Assembly (NCBI GenBank): GCA_020747065.1
Contig: JAGMVK010000003.1
Coordinates: 124,001-188,000, forward strand
Reading direction: 5' to 3'
DNA: 64,000 bases
Source of the DNA: Cadophora sp. MPI-SDFR-AT-0126
Taxonomy: Eukaryota; Ascomycota; Leotiomycetes; Helotiales; Ploettnerulaceae
The notes under the pieces are model-generated. The model had not been told where the DNA came from and ran no database searches. It saw only the letters and a list, made by a program, of their open reading frames with translations. A program made the translations under genes and the position numbers. Below are positions 1 through 10,553 of this stretch, one piece after another (position 1 is the stretch's first letter; each line of letters opens with the position of its first letter).

Positions 1-718
1 CCTTGATGTTTTTGTAGGTGAAATACCGCCCTTGGTGCAGATACTCTTGCTAACATTATCTTCAGCTGTGCAACTATCGGCGCTTACTCTGTTGGATTTT
101 ACTTGCCTTTGATCCTCAAAAGGGAGCTTGGCTTCAGCACAGAAGTTTCACAAGTGCTAAGCTCACCCCCTTATCTATTCGCCAACGTCGTAATGTTCAT
201 CGAAGGCTGGATCTGCGACCGATACCGGATTAGAGGGTCTTGCGTAATTTTCAATTCTTCCATGTCGATCATCGGACTGTGTCTGATGGCTTACAGGCAC
301 GTTCCTGGCTCACAATATGTTGGCGTTCTTCTCGTCACAGCTGGATCCAGTGCAAATATCCCGGCGGTGATAGTATACCAGGCGAATAACATCAGGGGCG
401 CTTGGAAACGAGCGTACTGTAGTTGAGTCTGATCAGATTTGGGGGAACGGGTGGAATCGCTGGATCACTGGTATTCCGCTCTCAGGACGCTCCGAAATAT
501 CTTCCGGGTATTTATGCTACTATCACGTAAGTCCTCTCACATGATAATTCGATCAAAGGTATAGATCAAACGCTGATCTGAGCGTGATCATCAGGGCAAA
601 TTGTGTCTCGGTTCTTCTTGTAACGCTACTGAGTGTGTATTTCTATATTTGTAATACGAGTGCGAAGTCAGGAACCCTCGACATTGAAGAACTAGCGGAT
701 TTTCGATATACTCTTTGA
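1..718 (+). pseudogene. MFS transporter, allantoate permease/TNA1-like, C-terminal part, frameshifted
   Basis: This is the 3' part of a fungal anion:cation symporter-type MFS gene that runs off the left edge. From 66 the frame reads transmembrane segments typical of the family (GAYSVGFYLPLIL, then a cytoplasmic-loop-like DRYRIRG). After AWKRAYCS the frame hits a stop at 424-426. The family-typical continuation RFGGTGGIAGSLVFRSQDAPKY is found in another frame starting at about 423, so one base appears to be missing. A standard intron (527-594, GTAAG...CAG) restores the C-terminal tail ending DFRYTL at 718, a typical family terminus. A further intron probably ends at 65 (GCTAAC branch, TTCAG acceptor). 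Family assignment rests on the tail and loop patterns. I infer a pseudogene, but a single sequencing error would give the same picture. Confidence 0.7.
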
Positions 719-1291
719 GGAAGAAGCATCGAGGGTTTAGCTGAGTTCCGGATACAATTGATGTAAGGGAACAGTTCTGACGTTCCCAGCTTCTGTTAGG
801 CAATGTGAAACGGGTCGTTTAGTATCGAAATCTCGACATTTTTGTCTCTGGACATGAGTTGCTGCAAAAGCCTGAGCAGGAAAGTAAACCTAATCTAACC
901 TCGCCTAGGCAAGTGAGCTATAGAGGGTGAGCTTGTCACTTACAAAGACGTGACTAGTAAGACTCGCATCTCCAGTTCGATTCAAATCTGCTAGCGAGCA
1001 GGAGATTCTCAGACTGTTGTTTTGATGCCTAGCGAGTGTTCACAGTACGTATCAGATCAACTTGACCCCAAGAAGACTCTCATATAGGCAATTTAGAAAT
1101 TGGAGAGGTAAGAATATGTACATTCAAGATTTGAGTTCGTCAAGAGTTTGCAAACTTAATCAAATGATGTCGATTCTGGACAAGACTAGTGTAAAATAAG
1201 TTGGAATTCTATTTGCATAAAATCTGGACGTTTCAGACTGTTGGAGGAGCAACTCTCACTTGTTTTCTCGTTATTTTTATTTCGTGATTTA
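719..1291. other. intergenic, no gene seen
   Basis: No convincing coding frame. It separates the broken MFS gene from the RIP-degraded transposon. The last two bases (1290-1291, TA) are the left target-site duplication of that element. Confidence 0.6.
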
Positions 1292-1319
1292 ACGTCTAAC
1301 CCCCCCCCTTCCGGCCACC
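1292..1319 (+). repeat. left terminal inverted repeat of the degraded element
   Basis: ACGTCTAAC followed by a run of C and TTCCGGCCACC. It pairs with the inverted copy at 3300-3328, differing mainly by about one base in the homopolymer length. Confidence 0.8.
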
Positions 1320-3299
1320 TCGCTTAACCTCACCGCTCTTTATACCACCTAACTTCAATAATTATTTAATATTCTAATATCTAATCGATTTTCTTGAAAT
1401 TTAGAATATGAATTAATAACATTATAAAGCCTTAGTATACTGAATATAACGTTGTGTGCGCCCTTAAAGAAGTAGCAGGTAGTAAGTCCTTACGGAAGGC
1501 ATCGCTTAAGTAGGGTGTTCTAAGGTCTACCCTTATAGACCGCAATGTAATAACATAACTATGTAAGGAAGGTACTAGCTACTTGTAAAAGCTCCCTATA
1601 GTAGTAAAGAATCGATTAACTAATTAGATTTTAATTTAAGAGGCTTTTAGCTATGAAGTTACCTACGCGTAGATACAGGTTTTTAGAGAGAGGCTTCTAG
1701 CCCTCTAAGGAGACTACCGCTTACTTAGAAAACACTAGATAGTACAGTTTTTAGCCCGGAATCCTATTCTTAAGACTAAGAGCTAAATATACGTCGATTC
1801 TATACGTATTAACTGCACTTATTCCAAAGTTATTAGACTATAATTCCAAAAATTAGAGATTCCGGATATTAAGGTAATTCCAGCCTCTTAATAATAGAAT
1901 ATAGACGAAACAGGTATTATAGAAGGTTATAGTCTTAATAGATATATTATAGGAAGTACAGAAAGCCGGAAGGTTCAAGGGAAATAGCTAGGCTTACGTG
2001 CTTAGATAATAATTATTAAGTGTGTATCTACTATAAGTGCCTCTACCTTTCCGGCTATAATCTATAAGGGAAAAACAGTTTAATAGTAATAGTTTCTATC
2101 TTAATTAGATATATTTGATCTATAGTACTTTATAGCTACAGATAATAAGTAGATAACTGTTGGTCCACAGGCCCATACAGGACATGTCTCAGCTAGAATA
2201 GGGGGTAGGACCACTTGCGGAGGCGATTCGGTGGCGTTTCGGAGGCAGTATATAGTCTGGCATCTCCCGCCCCCTCTTAGAAATAGACAGATTTTCCACA
2301 CTATCAAGCTTGATATGCATATACATGATATTTACGTTTGATTCTTGGCTTATATTCGGTATTGAACCGATAATAACTAACTAAAGAGCTCTGGAGTAGC
2401 TAGAAAAGATCTTTATCCCTTAGACGGAACTACGTGATTATTTAGTAAGACTCCTTATTCTAGATAGCTATAAGAGCTACGAGACTACGGATTTCCTTTA
2501 GAGGTGCCTTAAGTATAATATACACTTTCTTTTCTTACCTATATATACGTCATATATCTTATAACCTCTTGATTTAACGGTTTTTTTATCTCTTAAGCGT
2601 GCCTACCGGAAAGAGCTTTAAAAGTTAAGTTTAATAATCGATTCTATGCTAATTAGTAACCGTAATTTCCTTATATATTATAAGAAGGCACGCTGAAAGA
2701 GTATTATAGCTTTAAATATTAAGTCTAGGTGAAGATCTGTAGATTTATAGCCGATCTCTGTAGTAAAGCTATTAATAAGTCCTTTACTTCTAGAAAATAG
2801 TAATAAATCGATAAATCTAACTCTCTTAAAGCCTTAAGAGATACTAATACTACTTTTAGAGGTTTCCGATACTTTAATTAAGTTACATACTCTAAAGAAT
2901 CAGAAAAAGATATACGTATAGATTTGTACTTTAGCTAGCGAGTTATATAACTAATTTCTAGTTAAGTGTTTACTCTTTAGAAAAGTTATAAAGGAAATAG
3001 ATAAAAGAGACTACGAATTAAGAAAAGTAAATATAAGAGTTAAAGAATTAAAAGAAAGATTAGAATAAGTATAATTAAGGAAAAAGAGGAAAGTCCTAAC
3101 TAGTCTAAATTCCCGGTTTACAATAACACATATAATTAAGAAAGCTTAAATCGTAGCTAAAGAGCGTTAAATTAAATCTATAGAATCAGAATCAGATAGA
3201 GATTCAAAGTCTACAATATTATGTATAGAGGTTGACGCAGAATAGAGTTATTAAGTGTTGAAAATCAGGTGACAGAAATAGCGGGGTGGCCGGAAGGGG

Positions 3300-3328
3300 G
3301 GGGTGGCCGGAAGGGGGGGGTTAGACGT
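3300..3328 (-). repeat. right terminal inverted repeat of the degraded element
   Basis: Inverted copy of the left end, followed directly by the TA duplication. An extra partial copy of the GGTGGCCGGAAGG unit lies just inside (from about 3284), so the right subterminal region is a short tandem repeat. Confidence 0.8.
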
Positions 3329-3368
3329 TAGCTGGTTCATTGTTGCACTGCTCAGGGCTCTGAGAGTC

Positions 3369-6300
3369 TCACAGGCCCTCTGCAGCTTCGGATAATACGC
3401 TCAGAAGGCTGGCAGCTGCACCCCCAATACCTGCTGCGGTCAAATTCTCCTTCCCCCGCGATCGAGCGTTGCCCCCTGCTCGAGCTTTTTCTGGTGTTGG
3501 TACGTTTCGTCGAACTACGATGCTGTGCTCTCGTCTGTCTCTGTACCTCTCTCTGTCTCTATCTTTATCACTAGAGAGTTGCGCGGCACGCCAACGTTGG
3601 TCAACAGGCTTGGTAGGTATTGAGAGGCCAGTTTCGGAAGCATCGGGAAATCTCGCCTTTCGTGCGGCTCGAATGACATGTGTGCGAGCTGCATAGTCCT
3701 CAATTTCTGTCCTTGTTAAAAGACCAAGTATGAAAACAAAGTCAGGACGCCTGTAGGAAGTCAGTATCACCACTTCAGATTCAAACTGCTCATGACTTAC
3801 GCTTCATATCGTTTATGGTCTTGCTCAAGTACCTCTGGGCTCACAAGGCGGCGATTAATTTTCGTCCATTTTGCATCTTCTGGGATTCGATTACCAAACT
3901 CGTCCGGTGCTAGTGTCATAAGTGGCGATCTTTGGATGGTGCTCGTTGCTGATGGTGAACCAATAGAGCCATAACCACTGTCAAGACTAGCTGATGCATG
4001 AATCTGTTTCGTTTTCTGTACAGAAGGGACGATGGGCCTTTCCGAAGATAGAAGCTCTGGTGTACGAACAACAAGCCCTAGGGCCGGCCGAATCTCCGCA
4101 TCATGGCCAGATTCTAAATCGTCAGAATCGTTGTCTCCATCTGTTGAATATCTCCTTCCTCCACGGACCAACGAACTTGGCGGTGGGTCGAAGATGGAGT
4201 CGCCAGTGCTCGATACGTCAGTATTATCACTATCATCTACAGCTTTGTTCCTCGTCACTTCTCGGATGTAAGCCTTCAGAACATCCTAAGAATCTCGTTA
4301 GCCCTCGTCGGCCATTATTACTGCTTATGAATGTACCTTATGTTGCTCTAGCACATCGCTCGTAAATCCTTCTATGACGAGCTCCCTTTTAAGTTGTTTC
4401 CACATCTCCCTGCCAGCATCATCGCTGTCACCCTCGCCGTAGGACAGTCGGGAATAAGCACCATTACTGGCTGACATCCTGGTAGCAATGATGTCGACCT
4501 TATCCAAAATGAGGTCCAGTTTGCTATTGTTGTAGTCCAAAGGGCTTGCCAAATTTCCTGATTGACGAAGTTGAATGGTATCGAGAAAAAGCGTAAGTGA
4601 TGTCCTATGACTGATCAACTTGACTCTGATGCCGCCGAGCTGGTCCATCTCGTTGCTTCCAAAACGCAGTTTATCCCACATAGCTTTTCCGCCAGCATCG
4701 CTCCCGACTCGCGCGCATTTGAGTATCAAGCTATCGAGTTGACGAAGTGTGAAATCGCAGTCCCCAATTATCGGGGCTAAGTGATCGTCCCAAGTTGAAC
4801 CTTTGTGCAAGACCGATTCAGGCGCCTCAACTTCGTACTTGAGATGCCGCAAACCCGTGTGAAGACCACGAACCTCGCGAGACATTTCGGCGTATTCTCC
4901 TCCAGCATCTCTGCATTTTCGATATATGCTTTTGGCAAAAGTGAGAACAATGGTTATGTCCGAGATAGTCGAGCCGAAAACACCTCGACTCTGCAGAACT
5001 GGGAGCGCTTGTTGAGTGTAGTCCGCCTGATTTGTCGTCTTTGATTCCTGTGGCTTACTCTGTTCAAGAAGAGGTCTAAAAACAACGGAGACCGGTGCCC
5101 AGGCTGACTGCGTTACTGATTGTAGACTTGACTGCAATGAAAGCGCCTCCTGGCTTTCATTCGAGCTGCTGAGAGTCCTGGCTGAACCCTGCTCAGTGTT
5201 TGCCTCAGAAGGGCCGGCCTCAACCTCATTGCCAGAAATGCGTCGCCAGGCTTCCTGGAATTCCGCATCTCTTTCTTCTTGAGATAATCTGCATCAGTTA
5301 GCACACTGTTCAGCTAGATCAAATCAATGTCAAACTAGGGGCACACCTCTCATTGCCAAGCTGCGATTCGGTATCTCTTCTAAGACTATCGTTGGACGAC
5401 TGCTTTGCCTTTGATCGGGTAAGTTCGCTTTCTCCCATATTGTAGCTCCCATGGCTTCCAGGTGTGATCATCGGCGACGAGTTCATGGGTTGAAAATCGT
5501 CCCGTGTCTTGCTCAAATCAGTGTCCTGAGGAAGGGTCAGGTCCGACCCGAAGCGCTGTCTGATGTCGCTTCTGATAGTTGATGCCGGCATTATGAATGC
5601 AACGCTCGATTCTGGGCTGCCTGCAATGATATGACCATACAGATCTCCAGTCTCATCGTCGATAATCCAAGATCCACAATCACCATATCCTAGTCTAGTC
5701 AGCCCTTGATTTACTCGTTAAGTTAGAGAGAGGAATCTCACCAATGTTGCCATCTTTGAACGCCACTGTCCACACTTCTTCGAATGAATCACCACCAGGT
5801 AGCATCATGAAAGTTGGAATCTTTGACATCACTCCTGGAACGATACCATTGAATCCAGTGACAGCGAGGACCTTTCTCTCGGCAGGGCCCGTCTGCACAA
5901 TACTCTTGATTAAAAGTTGACGCGTGAGAGAATTTTTCAGGAATGAGACAGTATTTACGGAGACAGGGTTAAGTGGTCTGAATTCAACAAGAGCCCAGTC
6001 AGAACCGATATTGCCGCTGTCTAGAGACATCCATTTCACGGCGCCACGGGGCACATAAGTTCCAAGAGGGTTCGTGCGGCCCTGGCTCTGGCTTATCTGA
6101 GTTGATGAATTAGGGCTATGCGAAGAAAATGAAGTATCTAGAGGCGAGTTTAGCGTTGGTACATAGTTTGTCAATGGCGCGACTAACCTGAAGTTGGCGA
6201 CGTCTCAGAAGTTTTATCGAAGCTGTCAGTTTCTTCCCAGTCACCATAGGCGAATTCGAAATCAAACTCGTCGTCGGGAGCAGATGTGCTCAGGTCCTCT

Positions 6301-6983
6301 TTCTGGAAGCTATGCGCCGTTGATAAACCGTATGGTTTGCCATTTAAACACACAACGCCGCCAACCGTAGCCTCATACGAAGAGTACGAATCAGGACCAA
6401 TCTGCTCCCTTCCATACACCGGAATACCGCAAATGGACTTGGAAGGCGGCCATTCCACAATATCTGGATCCTCTTCGCCTACATATAAATTCTCCTCTGC
6501 ACCGCCGAGAAATACCGGAGCTTGTATGACGGAGGGTGGTCGTATACTCTCTGCAAGTCGCACTCCTGGGTACCCTGAAAGTATACCACTTTCCTTGACC
6601 AACTTCAAGGCTTTCCTGCGAGGAACTTTTCGCTCACAGCTGAGCAAAAGTGTCGGATTCGCATGGGCCCCATCATCCCCAATCATATAGAGACCGAACA
6701 TTATAAAGCATGGTTTCGATTCCTTTTCGTTGAGATACTCGGTGCGTGAATTCAGCAGGGTCCTTACAGCACCGAATAGGTCACTCGAAATGACCTGCGC
6801 CGGCCCTGTGACTTCCCAGCACTCTTTTCTTCCAAATGGAGAGCACTTCTTACCCAGAGAGAGGTGTGGAGAGGGCCATGGTGCGATTGGAATTGGTCTT
6901 GAGATGGCAAGGCTTGCCAGGCGCATCGCAAGATAAGCGGTATTTGGACCTCGATCCGTTATTACTTCAGACAGCGATGTCAT
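3369..6983 (-). CDS. composite protein: trypsin-fold domain with Cys nucleophile plus fungal helical signalling domain
   Basis: Six exons join in phase (introns 3751-3800, 4286-4336, 5289-5346, 5690-5741, 6138-6187) to give about 1117 residues. Residues 200-440 look like a chymotrypsin/trypsin-fold domain: TAHSF (His about 224), SDWALVEF (Asp about 312) and GYGDCGSW (Cys about 402 where serine proteases have Ser). Residues 618-840 match the helical N-terminal domain seen in many fungal ankyrin, kinase and NLR-like proteins (TIVLTFAKSIYRKCRD...). The tail has an Arg/Asp-rich stretch and ends AAGIGGAAASLLSVLSEAAEGL-like, also a recurring fungal ending. No NTPase or repeat domain is seen. The start at 6983 is the first in-frame ATG; an extra upstream exon is possible. 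The gene ends only about 40 bases from the degraded transposon. Role unknown; a signalling or incompatibility function is only a guess. Confidence 0.7.
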
Positions 6984-7480
6984 CTGGACGGTGTCAGAAG
7001 AAATTCGCCTATTTGTGTTCAAAAGAGACGGTTCCAACAACAACCACAGCTATGTGGTCGCTCTGGCTATCCTGATGGCACAAGAATCATGAAAGATTTG
7101 GGGCCATTAGGCGGGTTCAAGCGATATTCGTATGGCAAGCCTTCTCAAATGTAGCTATTGACAAAGCTATCACAAGTATTGATGATGGTATCTTTCTAGG
7201 TGACAAGTAGGCCATCGAACGTGAGCAAAGGGGAGTAGGGAAGCAGGATGGATGGTGAAGAAAGGAAGTGTCGTTTCAGGTAAGGCTGTGGAAGTTGGTG
7301 GCTTTATTCGTGGGGGCGCAGCTTGTGTCGTCAGACTGCCACACATGGCTGGCAGACTTGCACAGCCTCCTGCGCAGTAAGTTGATTTACAGTACGGCCT
7401 CACTCACAATGTCCGTTATATATGTGTTGGGTGCTCACTCACACATTACGGCTGGAACGATCCTACTCTGAAGTTGACCA
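6984..7480. promoter_or_regulatory. divergent intergenic region between two accessory genes
   Basis: About 500 bases separate the minus-strand protease-like gene from the plus-strand membrane-protein gene, so this must carry both promoters unless the left gene has a further 5' exon here. I recognise no specific motif. Confidence 0.4.
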
Positions 7481-8594
7481 ATGGCAACCTTCGATCTCCT
7501 TCAACATGATCTTCAATCAACAATTGATCCTCAAGTTCGGAGCGAAATTCTGCACGCGTTATGGAATTGGAACGGAATAGCAGATGCTCAGAATTTCGCC
7601 CAGGACTCCGCCTGTTTCGACAGCTTTTTCGAATACTATGATCAGCAATGTGCAGCTGCACTCCACGACACCAAATATCAAACGCTGGTTAGAACACATC
7701 GCGATCTCTTGAAAATTATTGGGCAGCTCTAGGATATCAATAAAACAAAATTGTCCATCAAATCTAGCCTCCGTCTTAGCCTCCTTCTGAATGATTCCAA
7801 CGATAGTGATGAGTTGTTGGAGGACGGACTCGATCTGGCTGCACGCGTATGGCTTATGCTCTTCGTTGGCGAATATCGACAAATCATCGGCCCAGCGCAA
7901 AGACAAATTGTGTGGAATGAGAATGATAGCCTACGGGGGCTTCTCGAGCGTGAATTTTCGAATCATGCAGAAGCAAGCGATAACGTCAAGCTCGAGAGGC
8001 TGTTCACAGCCAGAAATATGGAACGAATAGCAGGGCTGGAAATCATCTGGACGAGCAATTTGGCGGATCATCTACGCTTGTTTGATGATGATACCAGGGT
8101 TGCTATATTTCATCAGGCCTGCTTCTTGAAGCACATGCAATCACAGTATGCCTCAAGTCTCTTAGCTATCCACCCTATAAACAGATAAGCTGAACTGAAG
8201 CAGAGACATTTTCCCTGAAGGATTCATCGAGGAAACACTGCGGACGCTGGCACTTATCTTCCCGGAGGGCGACAAGGATTGCTGGAGATGGTTTGAAATC
8301 AAGAAAAGCAAAAATAATCTCGACCCTGAAGCTCGGAAATGCGGGAATCCTAGCTCGGAGGAGCGGCAAATCCACAAGTTTCGATATTGGCATGACCGCC
8401 TGATCATTCTAAAGCAAGCTTTTGATGAGAAAGAGCCGGCCACAATTTACCAATGGTGGCATGACAGGAGGAGGAGAGTTCAGTGGTACACCTTTTGGGT
8501 GGCTGTGGTCGTGATCGGGTTAACTATATTCTTCGGCTTTGTTCAATGTGTCGAAGGGGCATTACAGGTATACAAGGCATGGTATCCGTCTTAA
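7481..8594 (+). pseudogene. fungal single-pass membrane protein of unknown function, with in-frame TAG
   Basis: Two exons (intron 8146-8203, GTATGC...GAAGCAG) join in phase to about 351 codons. The N-terminal half is soluble and helical (MATFDLLQHD..., QLxDINKTKLS, LFTARNMERIAGLEIIWTSNLADHL). The C-terminus has a membrane segment after WWHDRRRRVQWYTFW (VAVVVIGLTIFFGFVQC) and ends VYKAWYPS. This resembles a large uncharacterised family of fungal membrane proteins with the same WWxDRRxxVQWYTFW signature; I know no function for it. Codon 84 is TAG (7730-7732) in otherwise uninterrupted frame. Alternatively a 45-base in-frame stretch 7688-7732 (GTTAG...CTAG) could be spliced out. I favour a recent loss-of-function allele because the flanking reading looks like continuous family sequence. 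Confidence 0.65.
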
Positions 8595-8738
8595 AAATTC
8601 TATTCAACGACGACACGAGTAAGTACATGCTATTAGAACGACGAGTCTAGACTGGGCTTTACAGAGAGACAAGTAGAAATTAAGTCGCAGATATGACAGA
8701 AAGTTGTATTGCTATGTAGACAGAAAATGTAAACTGGC

Positions 8739-10130
8739 TCACGAAAGCAAAGAATCATTCTCCACTGTCCCCGCCAGCGCGGGGTCAGATTCTTGGCTAC
8801 GTCTCTCATATAAACGAGAGGCTGTCATTGACTTTTGAGATAGAAACGGTAGCCAGGATGCAAATGCCAAGCAGGAAAGTACAACAACCGAGAATGGGAA
8901 GATGCCAATCCCGACACCTTGAATGAAAGCTCCTATGCCAAAGGGGAACAATGCGGCCCCAGTCTGTCCAGCAGACGCTCCGAATGAAACAGTGGCAATG
9001 TGTAACTCCGGAGGCAACAGTCGAGTGACCATAACGATGCCAGAGGCAAACATGGGCCCCATGAAGAAACCAATGAGACACATAAATACTACAGATGGTA
9101 TATCTGCTGACACCAGAGCAAATGCAATCTGAAACGCTATCGTGACGAGAAAATAGCCAACAGTTGCTCTACCCACACCGATTTTGTCAGTCATGACACC
9201 CAAAGTAAACCTCCCGATCGCCATGGCACCCCAGAATCCGGATGAACAACTGCTGGCTAGATATGGTGTTGCTTGGCGGTATCGTAACATGAACGGGACT
9301 GTCCAACCCGAGATTGCAGTCTCGATGCCAACATACGCCAAGAAGTACAAGGATACAAGCCATGTAGCACGATATTTGAAGATGTGCTTCAAAGATGCTT
9401 CTTCGAGCTGCTTTTCTCCGCGATACTTTGTTGCATTTTCGTATCTACAAGCGAAAGCCAGTAAACAAAGCTCGAGAAAGGAAGCTGCAACCTAGAAAAA
9501 GTTAAGTCAACGCACATTCGTGACTATCAGGTGCTCGAGACTTACAAGAACATAATACCAATCATACCAAGGCCGGCTCCACGCTGGCAAAACTGTGCCT
9601 GCAAGGACAGGACCGATAGCAGCACCAACAGAGTACGACCCTTGTAGCATTCCAGTGACAGTATTTGCGTTATGAACAGTTGCAGCCCAAGCACACATAG
9701 AGCCATCCAAGAACCCAGCTCCCAAGGCCACGGCAGCAAATGCCACCAGCACAATAGGAAATGGTGGGTGAGTGGCAATCAGCAAGACTCCAAGAATATG
9801 CAACGTGGGTGCAATAACCGCAACGCCTCTCTGGCCGAGTTTCCAATGTACCGGACTGCTGAGCTGAGCTGCGATGATATACCCGACTGGGCCGACCACG
9901 AAGACGAGAGAGACGTGGATGTCGGTCAAGGAGTAATGCCGGGTCAGGGGTTGCAACATCACGCCGATAGACGATGCAAACAGACCAAGGAAAGCGAACG
10001 AGTACATTGCTGCACATACGCGGAGGGTCATCCGAGGGTGGGGGTCGACATCTTCCGTGACTGTGAGAGTACTTGAAGACTCGGATTCTTCCAGGAGTGG
10101 AGTCTCCTCGGTCATTGGTCCAGCCAACAT
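8739..10130 (-). CDS. MFS transporter (BSC6-like)
   Basis: Two exons (intron 9492-9545, GTAAG...CTAG) give a 445-residue protein. The soluble N-terminus (MLAGPMTEETPLLEESESS) is followed by about 12 hydrophobic segments in two halves, with a central loop at the intron (KYRGEKQLEEASLKHIFKYR). MFS loop features are visible, such as GRFTLGVMTDKIGVGR between TM8 and TM9. The frame continues upstream to 10280 without an ATG, so 10130 is the most likely start. Overall layout resembles fungal MFS proteins annotated like yeast Bsc6. Substrate cannot be told. Its promoter region is directly abutted by the pogo-like transposon beginning at 10385. Confidence 0.85.
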
Positions 10131-10384
10131 GGTTTTTCGCAAAGGACTACCGAGGATGACATCTACCTCAGCGAGCAAGCCGAGCGCGCTGTGTGGGTGG
10201 ATGATATGAATATTCTGTTTTCTGCTGTCTGTCGTTTGCTGTCTACTTGATTGTGAAGTCGTCAAGAGGTGGGGGGCCAAGCTACTAAATAATCCATCCG
10301 TATTAGCTGGCTAGCGCCAAACACCTGAGAAAGCTTCAATAGTGGGTCGGCAGCCTGCATCTTTACCGACTTTCTAATGTGATA
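10131..10384 (-). promoter_or_regulatory. upstream region of the MFS gene, cut short by a transposon
   Basis: 254 bases lie between the MFS start codon and the left end of the transposon; positions 10383-10384 (TA) are the target duplication. Original promoter sequence further upstream would now be beyond 12810. Confidence 0.5.
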
Positions 10385-10464
10385 CTAGTCGGTCCACCTT
10401 CTGTGGCTCGGGGCTCGCTTACAGTCGGGGAAAGCAAATGTCACAGGAAAGCAAAAGTGTCACA
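10385..10464 (+). repeat. left 80-base terminal inverted repeat
   Basis: Identical to the reverse complement of 12729-12808. The inner part contains two tandem units, GGAAAGCAAATGTCACA and GGAAAGCAAAAGTGTCACA, which look like duplicated transposase-binding sites (inference). Confidence 0.92.
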
Positions 10465-10553
10465 GCTCGGGTTAACATCGGCGATTTATTTTTAGTGTAA
10501 ACCCCACCAAAACCAAGTCGCCGGCAACAATTATTCAAATGCAAAACTCCACA

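Larger units (their letters stand above)
1292..3328 (+). mobile_element. RIP-degraded Fot1/pogo-like DNA transposon
   Basis: A 2.04 kb strongly AT-rich block is bounded by inverted repeats: ACGTCTAACC plus a C-run and TTCCGGCCACC at the left, and the reverse complement at 3300-3328 on the right. Both ends are flanked by TA (1290-1291 and 3329-3330), the target duplication made by Tc1-mariner/pogo elements. The right repeat is partly duplicated in tandem (GGTGGCCGGAAGG... at about 3284 and 3302). No long ORF remains. On the plus strand near 2990-3230 a lysine/glutamate-rich, stop-riddled reading resembles the C-terminal tail of Fot1-type transposases, which suggests plus-strand orientation. 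The TA-rich composition fits heavy C-to-T mutation by RIP. Length fits Fot1-like elements (about 1.9 kb). Assignment to a named family is not possible from sight. Confidence 0.8.

Noticed and set aside
3520..3585. CT-rich repeat (CTCTCTCTGTCTC...) as a microsatellite
   Set aside because: It encodes the Arg/Asp-rich run of the composite protein on the minus strand, so it is coding low complexity.
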